Assembly (NCBI GenBank): GCA_033182465.1
Contig: CP137321.1
Coordinates: 1,178,001 to 1,242,000, forward strand
DNA from: Sanghuangporus weigelae
Taxonomy: Eukaryota > Basidiomycota > Agaricomycetes > Hymenochaetales > Hymenochaetaceae
Direction: 5' to 3'
Length of the DNA: 64,000 bases
Shown here: positions 1-12,860 of the stretch, piece by piece
How the letters are laid out: every line of letters starts with the position of its first letter
Numbering within the stretch: position 1 is the first letter of the stretch
Translations under genes and position numbers: made by a program
The notes under the pieces: generated by a model
The model's database searches: none
The model's input: only the letters and a program-made list of their open reading frames with translations
What the model was told of the DNA's origin: nothing

Positions 1-1530
1 TGGTGGTTTGGTCATCGATCTATCGAGATATCTTGCTGGTGTGCGGGTAGATCCAGAGAACAAAGTAGGTTATGTGGGAGGAGGTGCACTTTGGGAAACG
101 GTAGATAAGGCGGCGATAGAGCATGGACTCGCAACCGTAGGGGGAACAGTAAACCATGTCAGTTCATTCTTTTCCCAGAAGACGTCATACGATTGATTGA
201 ACATTAATGTAATAGACCGGCGTTGCAGGGCATGTAATTCTTCATTTCTTCAATTAACTGAAAATTAATACCACTTCTAGCCTGACATTGGGTGGCGGGA
301 TTGGATGGCTTTCAGGAGCCCATGGTTTAGCGATTGACAATCTTATACAAGTATGTGTTTTCCGTTGTTAGCAATATTCTCCATTGACTGGGAATCGACA
401 GGTAACAATGGTAGTTGCCGATGGATCTATATTGACAGCCAATGAGAAGACAAATAGCGACCTATTCTGGGCCATTAGGGGTGGGGGCTGCAACTTCGGT
501 GTTGTCACCGAGTTCGTTTTCAAGTTGCATGATCAACGTAGAACGGTTTACGCCGGCCCGTTGATTTTCCCGGGACCCTTCATCAAACTTCTGGCTCAAG
601 TTACGAATGACTGGTTGCAAAAGGGGCTGTCTGCGAAGGAAGGCATGCTTCAAATCTTCACTCGTGGACCTCCTCCTGAAAAATTAGTGGGTATCTGATC
701 GTGATATTGTGAAGCACGCATCCTCAATGCCCTTTCCCTAGCCCTGTGCTGTCTGTTTCATATTTTATAATGGATCGGAACACGAAGGAAGAGAAATTTT
801 CAAACCGTTCCTCGATCTCAGTAAGTTATTATCTTAAGATATATTGTACTAAATTGACTAATCGGTCGACAGAACCACTGGATCACACTGCTGAGATACC
901 GTACGAAAACCTAAACGCGATGCTGGTACGTACTCATTCATTCTGCAACTTCACTATCAGTCGCTCATACTTTGGTTCAACAGAACCAAACCGCTTTCCC
1001 GGGTCAATGCGTATATATGAAAGGCGTGACGTTCTCGTCCTTGAAGCCCAATGATGCAGAGACGCTTCTTGGGAAGGTCACGGAGCTTAATCCAGATGGC
1101 ACGTGTCAGATGGCGACTATATTGGAGTACTTCTCACTGGGCAAGATCAATACCATTTCAAACAATGCAATGGCTATGAACAACCGCTCGTTCCAGAATA
1201 ACGCGTTAACGAGCTGCAGGTGGGATTCCAACACTCCCGAGAATCAAGAGATAGGTAAAAAGAAAGTACGAGCTACTGCGGAACTTGTAACCAGTTTCGC
1301 GAACGACTCTGACGCGGCCGACAAGCGTGCTTACGGAAATTATGGTACGTTCAGTTCAGATCAGATTACGTCGTCGACAATGACAATGCACCTCTTCAGC
1401 CGATGAAATGGTATCGCCGGATCGAACTGCTGTACTTTTTGGAGATAACTACCCAAGATTGCAAGAGCTAAAGCGTACGTATGACCCTGAGCTGCTCTTT
1501 AAGAGCTGGTTCCCCATTGTACCTGCTTGA
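1..1530 (+). CDS. FAD-linked oxidase, berberine-bridge-enzyme type (5' truncated by window)
   Basis: Flavin-dependent oxidoreductase of the BBE/PCMH-FAD family; substrate not predictable. The window opens inside the FAD-binding domain. Visible in order: [12 protein letters not shown] followed by the short exon for [31 protein letters not shown], and [19 protein letters not shown], all classic PCMH-type FAD-fold motifs. Then come the substrate domain and the BBE C-terminal domain, where [18 protein letters not shown] precedes the stop. The reading frame enters in phase from base 2. At least six introns are needed. One gives a 14-nt exon at 216-229 whose downstream intron (230-280) would start with GC. 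The N-terminus is outside the window, so secretion cannot be judged. The family is certain from motifs; function beyond FAD oxidase is unknown. Confidence 0.88.
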
Positions 1531-1759
1531 AGCTCGCAATGCTTTAATAGCCAGGCGTTCATTGAATAAGATTTATTGAGTTATGTAGAGAACACTGAAA
1601 TAAAGCATTGATACTTTGTAAATTGGTTTGGAACGCTTTGTAATTGTTTGCGACAAAGAATAACCGAGGGATCAAATCCATCACTGCGTCGATCCTTTCC
1701 TGGTCACCATGCTACTGCTACTTGCTTTCACGACATAACGACCTCTTCACGACACTATC

Positions 1760-3893
1760 ATGTCCACCATAAAATCTGTGTCTTCGCTGACATCTGTGCT
1801 CAAGGTGTGTGATTTCCCGCTTGCGAGTTGGCTTTGTATGAGTATGAAACCTCTGTCGCAGAAACCGAAGATATCACGGAAGCATCTCAGTCGCGTTCGT
1901 CCTGTTCGTTCGGTGCAGTTAAAACCCTATTGACTCATTTTCTTAGTACTCTTGGCTGCCAGATGTCCTCAGAGTTGACGGAAGCGTGCGTGTCTACATT
2001 GTTTTTCGTGATGTACCCCGTACTTAGGCCTTTGCATCTCTGCGCCACAAATTTTTTTTTTGAATATTTCAGATCACTCTTCGTATTCTCGGTCCAGTTC
2101 TAACCGTCACAGCATTCGCCTCTATTGTTGCCTACGTCTGGTATGAAGGCCATGATGTTCGGCTCTCGAATAACGTTTCACCGTTGCTAGCTGTCGTTGT
2201 GAGTGTTTCTTTGTGACTGCCCATGAAGTCGAATGTTAATTGCTGTACTGTACAGGTTGGTCTGATTCTTGTATTCCGGTAAGCACATTGTAAATTAAGG
2301 GCATTTCTCGAGCTGAGATAAGTTCAATAGAAACTCGTGAGGGGCATAGATCATATTGAGGACTGGTATCTGAATTGTTGTTGCCCGCAGCACGTCCTAT
2401 GACCGATTCTATGAAGGACGCAAGGACTTTGGTCAGATGGTTGCCGATGTAAGCCACATCGTTAGCATTGCCACATTATTTCTATTGCCTGACACTTTCA
2501 TCAAGATAAGGAACTTATCTCGATTCATCTGGGTGAGCGTAGCAATTCCATCAGATGCAAACGCTGGAATTCCTGGAAAAGGTGAGGTTAATTGTAACTC
2601 AAGAATCTGTCACTGTTGATACTGTTCCACTAGGACCTGCCAAGAGGCAAATGTCTCCGGAGCAACTGAGCAAGGCGAAGGCAGAAGCTTTACGACTTTT
2701 GATCGCCTTTGCATATTCCGTTAAGCATCGGCTACGTGGGGAATACGGTACTGATTACGAGGACTATGAAGGCATACTTCCTCGCTCGATAGTTCAATAT
2801 GAAGAGGGTGGCTTCAGCTCGACCGCATCATCACCTACTCAAGGATCAGAATCTTACAATGCAACCGGAACATTAACTCCTAAAGTTAAAGTTAAGCGGC
2901 GAAAAAACGAGAAGAATCAGCCTGACGGTGCCACAAGCCCTGGCAGCTCAAAATGGAGCCAAAACAACTTGCAGGAGCATTCTCATGGGATTCATTTCAA
3001 TGAAGCGAGCATGACCTTGGACAATCAGTCTGCGACCACGCCTCTTTTGAGCAAGAACCATCGTACCGTACAGTTTCATCCTTATGCCGCCATTTCAAAG
3101 ACGCCTTTGCCTCTGGTGTTGGTTTTCCTAACTTCTTTTTGATACGTCTGCTGATCGTCTGTTAGAATCGCTCATGAACTTTCACGTATGATATTCCGCT
3201 TCAAAAGGGATGGGTACTTAGAGACGTTGGGACCCGCTGGGACAAATTCGATGAACACTCTGTAAAGTATTACCATTCAACAAGGAGTTATGCGTCTGAT
3301 TACCATATCATAGCATACAATCAATGGTTGTTCAGATGACAAACATGGAACGAATAGCAACTACACCTATCCCGATATCCTGTGAGTTTGTCAGTCTTGG
3401 TCTTACCAAACGGAGTCTTATGAAAAACCCTAGACGGTATTCACCTCAAACAGTGCGTTACACTCTACCTCTTTGCCCTTCCATTCGTCCTCGTGGAAGA
3501 TCTCCACTGGAAAATGATTCCTGTTGTCACCGTTGTGGCTTTCACGCTTATGGGCATTGAAGGAATCGCAAACGAAATAGAGATGCCTTTCGGTGAGTCT
3601 CACAAGCCGATATCTCCCTCAATGCCTTGCATATTGATGCGTGTACTCATACAGGAACGGATAAGACGGATCTTCCATTGGGTATGTGTCTCTCCTTGAT
3701 GAACATGAATTTCATTCATTAACCTTCAAATAGACAACTTCTGTGCCGAGCTGAAAGATGAAGTTGAGTGAGTGTGGGAGTCACATCCTCTGACATTCGT
3801 ATTAACTTTTGCTCATTCAGTTTCATGATCGAGAGGTTGCCTGAAGGCGGAGAGGGTGGATTGGGCACTGACGATGGAGAAGGTGATGATTGA
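1760..3893 (+). CDS. Bestrophin / UPF0187-family anion channel
   Basis: Membrane anion channel of the bestrophin-like family. The ATG at 1760 opens a short exon (MSTIKSVSSLTSVLK) followed by a GT intron. The diagnostic blocks are spread over many small exons: a hydrophobic helix ending VGLILVFR, then TSYDRFYEGRKDF, NLSRFIWV, SKAKAEALRLLIAFAYSVKH, and near the end VAFTLMGIEGIANEIEMPFG followed by DNFCAELKDEVEFMIERLP. The RxSYDRFYEGRK and GIEGIANEIExPFG blocks are family signatures. A hydrophilic insert rich in Ser, Lys and Arg (about 2820-3090) separates two membrane parts. The gene ends TGA 3891-3893 and converges on NDUFV2. At least eight introns are needed; exact joins in 1800-2640 and 3140-3460 are not all resolved. 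Confidence 0.85.
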
Positions 3894-4016
3894 ACTTAAT
3901 GAACTCAAAACAGAACTCTTCGGAACAGTCATTAGCCTCGCATTGTTGTCGCGTAAAATTTGCTTCGCAAAGGCCAGAATGAAAGTGATATTAGTATATT
4001 CATGCTGTTTTCACAT

Positions 4017-5028
4017 CTATGAGAACTCGGGTGTACAGAACTCTCCTGGCCCATACGGCTAGAATTGGAATGAAGCACATTAATTATGTTGTGATACTTT
4101 CAAGTAAGAGAACCGAAGCCTCACCTTTGAAGTGAGTGCTGTCAAGCCAGCCGCATTCTCAGCTGTCTTCCTGCCGCTCTGCGGACCAGGGGTGGGCTTC
4201 TGGCCCTTTGCGAATGCTTCCAAGATTTTGATTGTCGACTGCGGCGTGAGGTCCTCGTAGAAGTCTTCGCCGACTACCATCATAGGAGCATTGCTGCATG
4301 CGCCTTGGCATTCCACTTCGATCACGGTGAACTTCCCGTCCTTCGTCGTGTCGCCCGGCTTGATTCCGCCGAGGTGCTGGCAGACGGTGTTGAGAATCTC
4401 GCTTGCACCGCGGAGCTCGCACGGTGTTGTCGTGCAGACCTGCACGAAGTTTTCGCCGATAGGAGAGCTAATTTCGCGATGATTCAAGGTGGTCAGTAAT
4501 GAACAGGTCGTGAAAGGTGACGAGAATAACAACGCACCGGTTGAACATTGTGTAAAATGTCGCGACCTCGTAGACCCGCATGGGAGGCATCTCCAATAGC
4601 TGAGCAACATAGTTCATCACACTAATACTCGTCCATCCCTTGTTCTGCCGTTGTCCAAGGTCCAGCAAAGGAATGACAGCCGCTTTCTTGTATTGCGGTG
4701 GATAACGGGAGATGATGTCCTGGGCACGCTTCATGTTCTCGGGAGTGAATTCAAAAGGGATCTATCATTGCAACTACAGCTTAATTATTCGTCGCTTATG
4801 TACAAAATTTTCGACTCACCTTTGGGTTATTGTAATCGGTATCGCGATGCTAGCATTGAATATGAGAAAAGATTAGGAGAGTCGCTGCGAATGCTTGTGT
4901 GCTGGTGCTTCACTCACCACGAACAGAGCATCCGAACGACGGGCCGCAGAAGAAGAAAGCAGTCGTCGTGATGTAGCAGCGCGTTGCGTGGTCGCGCTCC
5001 TCGCCGCTCTTCGAACCGCTGCAAGCAT
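4017..5028 (-). CDS. NDUFV2: NADH:ubiquinone oxidoreductase 24 kDa subunit (complex I, NDUFV2/NuoE)
   Basis: Matrix-arm subunit of mitochondrial complex I carrying the N1a [2Fe-2S] cluster. The ATG at 5028 begins a basic, Ser/Arg/Ala-rich leader typical of a mitochondrial presequence. The core reads [20 protein letters not shown], then [20 protein letters not shown]. Both iron-sulphur ligand pairs are present: CTTTPC and, after about 40 residues, CQGAC, followed by [17 protein letters not shown]. The last exon is short (4017-4058) and encodes [13 protein letters not shown] after an intron with TTCTAG acceptor. Without that exon the protein would lack its conserved tail. All key residues are present and the gene looks intact. 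Confidence 0.95.
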
Positions 5029-5457
5029 CGTTCCGGCGTGCGTAAACGTTGTTGAGGTGAACTCTCCGAAAGTGAGATCGTGGGTGGATTGTCGGTCTAC
5101 AGTACCAAAGAAGGAAATCGCTTCTGTAAGCCAATCAGGAAACACCGAATTCAAGTCGAGAAAAACCGACCAGGCTGCTACGACTTCAATTTGTTATGCG
5201 ATTTTTACACATAAAGGTCAGGACGACACGAATCTACATGCCCGTACTAGAAAATGCTATCTATCTTCTAGAGAGAACCAAACGGAAAGAAGTGGGAGGG
5301 AGAACCAATAAAGAAAAGTCATGTAATATGTAAGTGCCAGCGTCTCAAGTCACCTTTCAAGGTGCCCGAGTGCCGCCTGGTCAATGCAGATATGAGTAGT
5401 GTGCTATAAGAGTTTCAAGAGTTCTAAGGAAGATGCATTTGGTATGACAGAAAATTT

Positions 5458-8400
5458 CTATCCATCAACAACACGGATGGCGCCCTTCTTGCCACTCCTG
5501 CTTTTGCGTGCGCGTAAAAGTTGCGCGTCGCGCTTCTCAGGCGGAGGCAAAAATCCGAGCATGGGTTTCAAGTCTTTTGTATCATCCTTTGGTGCGCCCA
5601 CTTCTTCAAGCTGTTGCGACGACGAGGTCGGAGATGGTGGAGGAGGAGCCGTATCGTGATATCCAGCCCATGTAAGCGGCATCGGCGAAAGGTAGTATTT
5701 GATATCTAGTTGTCGACAGTAGTACGTAGCTGCTGCGTAGAACGCAGTCTTTCTGGCAATTCGGAGACCCCAGTCTTGCCATGTCCTAGTATGGGGCTTT
5801 AGTAAAGGGAACAAGAAAAATTCCGCACTTGGGAAGCTCACCCGTTATGCGGAATTCCGATCGAGATTTCCATAAACCGCTGGCATTCGATCCTGTTAAT
5901 GACGATGCTGGTCGTAGGCTCAAACCATCTATTCTCCTCGGTCGAAAGCCAATCAGACAAATTCTTCTCTAGCGCATCAATCTTTTCCAGAGGAGTGCGC
6001 CAATCAATGAACAGCACGCAAAGCTCCGCCGTTTTCTACAAAGGAAGAAAGTATAAGTAAGAAATCATCGTAAGTGGGCGAATTGTGACTTACACCACTG
6101 CGACGAGCGTTCGTACTAACGGAACGTTAATCTGACAATACTACTACGATATGACATGACAAACTCACATCATCTTGCTAAACAACTGGCTGTTGAAGTA
6201 ATAAGTCTCGGTCCCATCCGCGCGGGCAAAGACCGTCTAGATAATCATTGTCAGAACGGAACATGCGAGCACGCAACAACATGAACTAACCGCAGAGAGC
6301 GTCATTTTCTTGACCACAAGGTTCTCCTCTATGAAATGAAATGAATGACTAGATTAATGAAGTGGGCACTCGGAGGCTTACCATCAATGAAGCATCGGTC
6401 ACCGGTATCATAGGGGCTTCATGAAAGACGTGAATGAGCAAAGTGTCTTCATGTTCCGAGATGATAGTGCCACTTACTGCGTCACAAACAAAAACATAAT
6501 AGCGTCGAACATGTTCTTCGCGGTGTTTTTAAAGATGAAACTAGCTGCAATGCCGAGAGAGTAGACCGAGGAAAGTGATGTCCCAACGTTGACACGGAAC
6601 ACGGAAAGTGAAATGAAGAAGAGGACGACTAGTGCGGCAAACAACATGACATTATCAAGTGAGCGAAGTGCCTGGCCAACGTCACGCATACTACGCGCGA
6701 GGGAACGACGTTCACGGTATGTTCGCACTATCGTCCGTTTGATCTCTGGACGCGAGATGTCACTAACCATATTGATACTCGGTGAGATTAATTGCAGAAG
6801 GGCATATAGGGAATACTCAACCCATTGTGGTCGGCATCAAACACTCGGAATGCCTCAAGTGCCTCATCATGATTCTTATAAGCTGGATGTAAGTCTTCCG
6901 GAATCAGGTAATTTCGTCGCTTTTCGCCCTTGAATGCAACATAAATGGAGCGCGCCACTCTCTGAACGACGTGAGTAATAAGATCGCACGTTGTTGACAG
7001 AAAGGATAAACATGTACCTTTGCCTCCTGGGTGGAACCCACGGTCCACCCAAGACCTTCAACATCGTCATCACCCTTCCCTGTAATGTTCCTCGCATCGG
7101 ATAAGACGGCCTTCTTGAGAGCCTTTCCGGCCTGTACTACGGCAAGTTCATCGCTAGAATCAGAATTTCTTCGAACAGGAGTTACAGGCCTCGAGTCGAG
7201 GTTGACAATCTTCGGAGGATATATGTGGTCCTCATGTGAATTTGTGACATGTTGACCGGACAATGCGTTCGCTGGTGAATCAGGACGGGAATAGACGGGC
7301 GAGTTCCCAGACTTAAGACGTGCGTGCTTGACTTTGCCCTTACCCTTCTTCGATGACTGTGAGTTATCTTCCAAGTCACCAGCGTGGCCGTCATCGTCTG
7401 GATCCGGCGTTGTCACACGAGACGTGATGAAGTGGGTCTTCTCATCATAAGGAGTTGAAGCACCGGAGCGAAAACCAAAGGGACTTCTGGCGCCAAATCC
7501 ACTAAACAGCTTCGATGAGCGTTCCGAACGGTATTTAGGTTTGTAGTTTTTCAGATGATCAATCGTCTTCAACGCAAAGTTGAGCTCATCCAGTCGTTCT
7601 TTAAATGCCGTTCTATGGAAAGCATATGCTGATAATAATGTATAAGAACGGAAACTCAAAAGATAGAAATAATGCACATACCGATAAAATGCGACAACAT
7701 TCTTTGTATACTTAGCACAAGGAGGAGGAAGAAAAAGAACTGCACAACTTCATACAACTAGACCAAGCGTAATGAGATTATGCATAGAAAGCAACGCAGC
7801 GACTTCGCTACTCACTCTTGGTGTGTATGATGCTCGACTTGCGTCTTCATTGTTCCCGTCGTACAGATGGTATATCCCTTGAAACAGGATAACCCAACTA
7901 ACCCAGGCCGACCCACCATAAAATGCCGGCTTGATCGTATCCTTCAAAGCATGGTAGAGTTCCACTCGAGATTTCATTGATTCGGAAATGTGGCCCCAAA
8001 CGATGAATATTGCCCAAGTGACGACACCGGGAAGGATATTAATCAGAAAGGCGAGGAACCACGAGACCAAGAGGTTCGACGCTGCCCAATAAAGCCATGC
8101 CTCAACGTTTTGCGTGACATATCTTCTGTGGTCGCGGTTGTCATCGTTGCGTCGCTCGAAGTACAAAAAGCGAACGGCAATTGCGACGGCAACGATGAGA
8201 CCGGCGGTAATGAAAGACCCCACTAACGTTGAAAGGAAAAAGCCAATAATTCTTCGCGTAGATGGATCGTCGGTCAGTCGATCGGCAAAGTACAGAACAG
8301 AATGGCATACTTCATACAAGTTCCCCTCTCGCGTTTTCCGCCGATTTTTTCTTGGAATTTTTTCTCCTCTTCGTCGACGAGGTCATCTTCCGTTGACCAG

Positions 8401-8816
8401 TCGTACTCGTCCTCTTCGTATTCCTCGTCAGAAGGGGCTAAAGACGGAACTCTTGATGGACCAGGAGAGTCAAATTTGACTGGCTTGGAAGTGTAGTTGG
8501 CAGCATCACCATCATGTGAAACGTCGGCAGGATAGTGAACGGTAGCCTTGGCCTGGGATGATCTGGAGGCACCAGAATCTTCGCTGGACTTTTCGACAGG
8601 AGAAGAGTGTTGATTGTCCTTATCGTCCTCCCTCTCGCTAGAGGAGCGATTTTTGTCGTTTTCTTCCATGATATCTAGCTGAGAGCGAGAAGTGTAAGGA
8701 GGGGCAGAGGAGTTGAGGCTAGCGGGATAACGTCTGTAAGGTGGAGAAGGAGGAACCTCGTCTAGAGCGGTAGAGGAAAGGAGATCATCGAGGCGTGGGT
8801 TTGTGCCGGCCGCCAT
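5458..8816 (-). CDS. Mechanosensitive ion channel of the MscS family with EF-hand (Msy1/Msy2 type)
   Basis: Predicted stretch-activated, calcium-regulated channel of internal membranes, as for fission yeast Msy1/Msy2 (family knowledge). The ATG at 8816 opens a long acidic, Ser-rich cytosolic N-terminus. Several membrane segments follow (about 8310-7750), then a Ser/Lys-rich spacer. An EF-hand loop DADHNGDISRPE is complete, with acidic residues at positions 1, 3 and 12, but is split by a 59-nt intron (6763-6821). The MscS pore region follows: LFFALV-like helix, VFRVNVG, LGIAASFIFKNTAKNMFDAIMF. The C-terminal beta domain contains FIDWRTPLEK-like and MEISIGIPHN segments. The tail is Pro/Ser/Lys-rich and ends at TAG 5458-5460. 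It is divergent from the next gene across 418 bp. Confidence 0.88.
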
Positions 8817-9234
8817 ATATTTGGCGAGGCGGGTGTGGCCTGAAAGGAGCTAAACTACGGTTGGTAGAAGATGAGGAGCTGTTCTTGAGACTTTTCTTGT
8901 GATAGCAACCGAAATGAACAATTGCACGCACGTCACCTTGATTTGTCCAAACTGGAGCTACCCTCTTTCTGTCTCGGCTGATATCCACTCTTCACGTACC
9001 CAATCATCTCTTTTCGCCAGCTTGACAATTATATCATAGTTACATGTAAATTTGATCGCATCACTTTTGATCTAGATTACTCTTTTCGGAGATTACATCA
9101 CCGATTTCGGCTAACGCACGTGGCGCTGCTGACAAATAATGACATTTACGTAACGTCCATTTTGTATCCATGTATCCAATCTGTTGTCCTCCTCACTTGC
9201 AGGCTCAGGTCGTCGATGGTCGCTGTGTTCGACG
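8817..9234. promoter_or_regulatory. Divergent intergenic region, MscS gene / P,Q-rich gene
   Basis: 418 bp between two head-to-head start codons. It must hold both promoters. It contains AT-rich stretches around 9020-9080. No specific factor site is claimed. Confidence 0.4.
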
Positions 9235-12200
9235 ATGAACAAAAATCCGTTTGTCCCGCCGCCGCCATATCCAACTCACCAGCAACCTCCGCTACCTCCT
9301 GGCCCGCCTCCTCCTCAACCAGCGACTCAGCCTGATTATTCGGCGTACTGGGCGGCTCAACAGCAAGCAAGTGCACAACCTGCTTTCAATCCTCAGTGGT
9401 CTGCACCGAATTCACCATGGCCCGCTGCGCAACCGGGACAGATAGCCTCGCCTCCTAAGCCTCCTACGGACCAGTCGGCAGCTCTGTATGCCAATTACGG
9501 ATACGGCGGACATCAGGCAGCTCACTGGCAGCAGCAGCATCACTATGCTCAGCCTCCTACTGCCGTGGCTCCGGCCGTTCCATCTCAGCCGTACAATCCT
9601 TACCAGCCTCAGAGTACTGCAACGTACGCACAGCCGCCTCAGCCATACATGACTGCTCAGCCGCAAACGCAAGCACCAACTCAGCAGCCTTTCAGACCTA
9701 TGCAACCTCCTCAGGCTCCGCAACAGCCTTTCTTTCAACAACAACAACAGCAGCAGCAGCAGCAGCCACAACATCAGCCTCGACCTCCTGCTCAGCATAC
9801 TTCTCAACATCAGCAAATGCCACCGGCAAAACGTCCTCGCTTTGACAACGCGCCCCAATCAGGTCCTCAACAGGGGCGCTTCCAGCAAGGATCACAGTCG
9901 ATGCAGGGTGTGCCTTCGGGACCAAGTAAACAGTCAGGCCTACCGGCTCATCCTAGCCAAATGCAGTCGCAAAGCAGCTTCTCCGCACGAGGTGGTATGG
10001 GCGGCGGTCGGGGAGCAAGTATGAATAGAGGCGGACGAGGCGGCTCTATGGGAGGAAATAGAGGAATGGCAATGAATCGTGGCCGCGGTGGTGCCACTCA
10101 TGGTGGTGGAGGCCGTGGAGGTGGACTTGGACATTCAGGCGGCGGCTCTCTTCGCGGGCATCAGTCCCGGGACCGCGGAGGATTCAACAACTTCAACAGA
10201 AGAGGCGGAAGCTCTTTCAACAACGGTCCTCATCGTCATCACCATGGTCCCCCTGACCGCTCTAATCGTTCTGGAGGCGGCCCCATGCATGGTAGCCACG
10301 GTCGTAGTGGACGGTCAGAAGGCTTCCATCGTGGTGCTTCTACCAGTGCAAGTGTTGCTTCTGCGTCTGGTATTGTTAAGCGCGAGGAAAACAGACGAAC
10401 GCTGACAGATTTCAAAATCGTTGGACTGGAAATCCGGAGCCTTGGCTGGTACTGGGGATATGTTCCTCCTGAGACTAGTGTAACGACGATCAAGAGCGAG
10501 GAAACTGCCGAACCAGAAGAATCGGCTGAGGATTCTGGAGAATCAAAGGAGCCCTCTGGAGATTCAGACAGGATCGTCACAACTGAACCCCAGGCTGCGC
10601 AAGCTGGCTCTAACGGAGCTACAGCTGCGCGTATGCGAATTTATTTCCATACTCCTCCTTCTGCGGATGATGCTCGTCCTATTCTTCCGACGTCCTCTAT
10701 CTCCGATCTTCGTAAGGGTAAGCGTAAGAAGGCGGATGATGACGAGGGTGATACCGAGGATGGACACAGGCCACCTCCTCCACCGCCTCTTCCTAACGGA
10801 GCTGAAAGTATCGATGATCGTCTGACTGAGGTTGAGCGTGGCAGCGCTGCTCCAAGTGTTGCTGAAACAACCAGTGAGGGAGACTGGCTGATGGCGGCTA
10901 TCACGGACGGCGATGCGGATGCGGAAGGAGAAACGGAGGCCTACGAGCAAACCCAGATTGAAAGTGACATTGGAGAGCATGGCGGCGATGGTGAGCTTCA
11001 AACTGTTGTTGGTGTAAGGACTGAAGGTGGACGATCTGACGAGACACATGTGCTCACTCGTCGGCGTCCATGCAAACTTACTTTTTTCTCTTATTTTCTT
11101 TTCTTAAGGTGGTTCTGTGGTCGATCATGCTATGTCTGAGTCTGAGACTCACAGAAACAGTCTTGAGACAAAGGTGGAGGAGAGTGTCATTGGCGATGGC
11201 CAGAATAGCGATGTCACTCGCGTTGATTCTGCTGGAGAGGGTACAGATATCACGAAGGTCGAAGTCGTAAAGACTGAAGGGTTCGAAACTTCGGTCGGTC
11301 ATACATCAGACCATGCTGGTGTTAATGGAGCCAGGGCCGAAGGCAAAGGCGAGGGAGCTGGAGCCTTGTCTGCCGTGAGGGAAGAGAGCTTCGAGCTTAT
11401 TGTTTCTTCCATTGATCCATCAGCCGTGCCTTCTCGTGGCGATAGTAGGAAGTCTTCGCAGCCCAGCAATGTTGCCGCTAAGGCTGAAAATGATGGCCTA
11501 GACAAGCTCGTAGCTGGCGAGGCTGATCATCTTCCGGAACCTCCAGCGTCTCCGACTTCCAATACAGCCTTTTCCGGTTCTTCTACGAGCACGTCTACTA
11601 CTGCGAACCCTGATCTTCCATCTAAGCCTGTTGCGAACAACCCCAGAGTAGCATCTCCGAATCGCGTTTCTATTGCATATGCTGCAGGCTCCAGAAGGCT
11701 GATCATTGATTCTGATGTGGTGGAAAGGATGATCATTTTCCGTGCTGAAGGCCGGATTGACATCGACATAACAGTCGAGCGAGCTGAGGGTGGTTTTAAA
11801 GGCATTCTGGTACATCTCGTCGCATTATTTCATTGCTCTTTCCCTCTTAACTCTAGTATTCCAGATCGAGACTCTCAATGAAATTAAGGCCTATGCTCCG
11901 ATTGCCGAGCTTTCCGAGGCCTTAGATTCTGATTCTACATTGCCGCCATTTTGGAAGGCAGAGTCTGGTACAAAGGCCCTTCTCAGCGTCCATTTGGACA
12001 AAGAGCGTCCACTTTCGGAACCCAAGTGGGTGAAGACTGGGGATGTCCAGGATTGGTTGAAAGATATTTTGGGGGGACGCTTCTGGGTTGCAGGTGAAGC
12101 TGTTGGCTGGGAAAAGAGGATCGAAGTTCGCTATCCTGATCCTGTAAGATCTATTCCGCTGGTTATTTTTCCTTCTGAATCTCATTCGTCATTTGTGAAG

Positions 12201-12650
12201 GCACCTACTATTCAGACTGTTTTGAACAGCTGGGCATCTAACTCACCTGTTGGTGTAGCAACGGAACGATCACGTTTCATAAAAACGCATATGACGGAGG
12301 CAAATAATATCCTAGAGATACTCTTAAGACTGGTCAGAGGCGAAAGGGCGACTCCTTTTTCTCAGACTTCATCAGCCCTCTCGTCGCCATCGATCCAAGG
12401 GCCTCTGTTAGCCGCACTGGATACCTCCTCTCCGCATGCCGCGCAGCAGACGCACGTATCCCTTGCAGTCATGGCGATTGTTCGTCTTGCTACTCAGTTC
12501 GCGGAAGAGGCGATCGGGGAAGGGAAGGGCAAGGAACAGGTGGAGGAGCGCGTCGGGGAGATCATTCGATCTCTGCCTTCGCACCTTCTGTACAAAAGTT
12601 TGGATGGTATGTTTAAAGAATGGCGTGCTGAGAAAAAGGGTGGAAGGTGA
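9235..12650 (+). CDS. Uncharacterised protein: P/Q-rich N-terminus, RGG region and conserved C-terminal domain
   Basis: The first in-frame ATG is at 9235 (MNKNPFVPPPPYP). The first exon is one long exon of about 1.8 kb. Residues 1-230 are Pro/Gln-rich with a polyglutamine tract near 9736-9765. There follows a Gly/Arg-rich RGG-like stretch (about 9990-10340), typical of RNA-binding proteins. Then come a short conserved-looking block (FKIVGLEIRSLGWYWGYVPP), acidic linkers, and a C-terminal segment without low complexity: SRRLIIDSDVVERMIIFRAE, PLSEPKWVKTGDVQDWLKDI and LLRLVRGERATPFSQ. It ends EWRAEKKGGR. One intron lies near 11010-11108 (donor ambiguous) and another near 11805-11862. Composition suggests an RNA-associated protein, but I do not recognise the C-terminal domain. 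Confidence 0.8.
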
Positions 12651-12860
12651 AACAAGTGTACTGACCGGTTTAGCTTTTTCTTGTAAGGCAAAATAGTCTC
12701 AAAGGCAAAGGGGATTTAGTTCACGTATTTACACCCACCAAAACATGATTATTACCCTACATTTATGGTATTGTAGTGTTACGTTACGTAAGGAACCGTG
12801 TCGTGAATTTCGACGCGCGTAGAGGACGCGTCACACATCTCTACTTTCGACTAGACAGCC

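Noticed and set aside
1-1530. Reading the FAD oxidase as a pseudogene because of stops between exons
   Set aside because: All breaks are explained by short introns with consistent phase.
9412-9858. 148-codon minus-strand frame rich in Arg and Leu
   Set aside because: Lies entirely antisense to the P/Q-rich coding exon; the composition is the mirror of CAG/CCT codons.
10079-10580. Frames on both strands through the RGG region
   Set aside because: Shadows of the GGN/CGN-rich coding exon.
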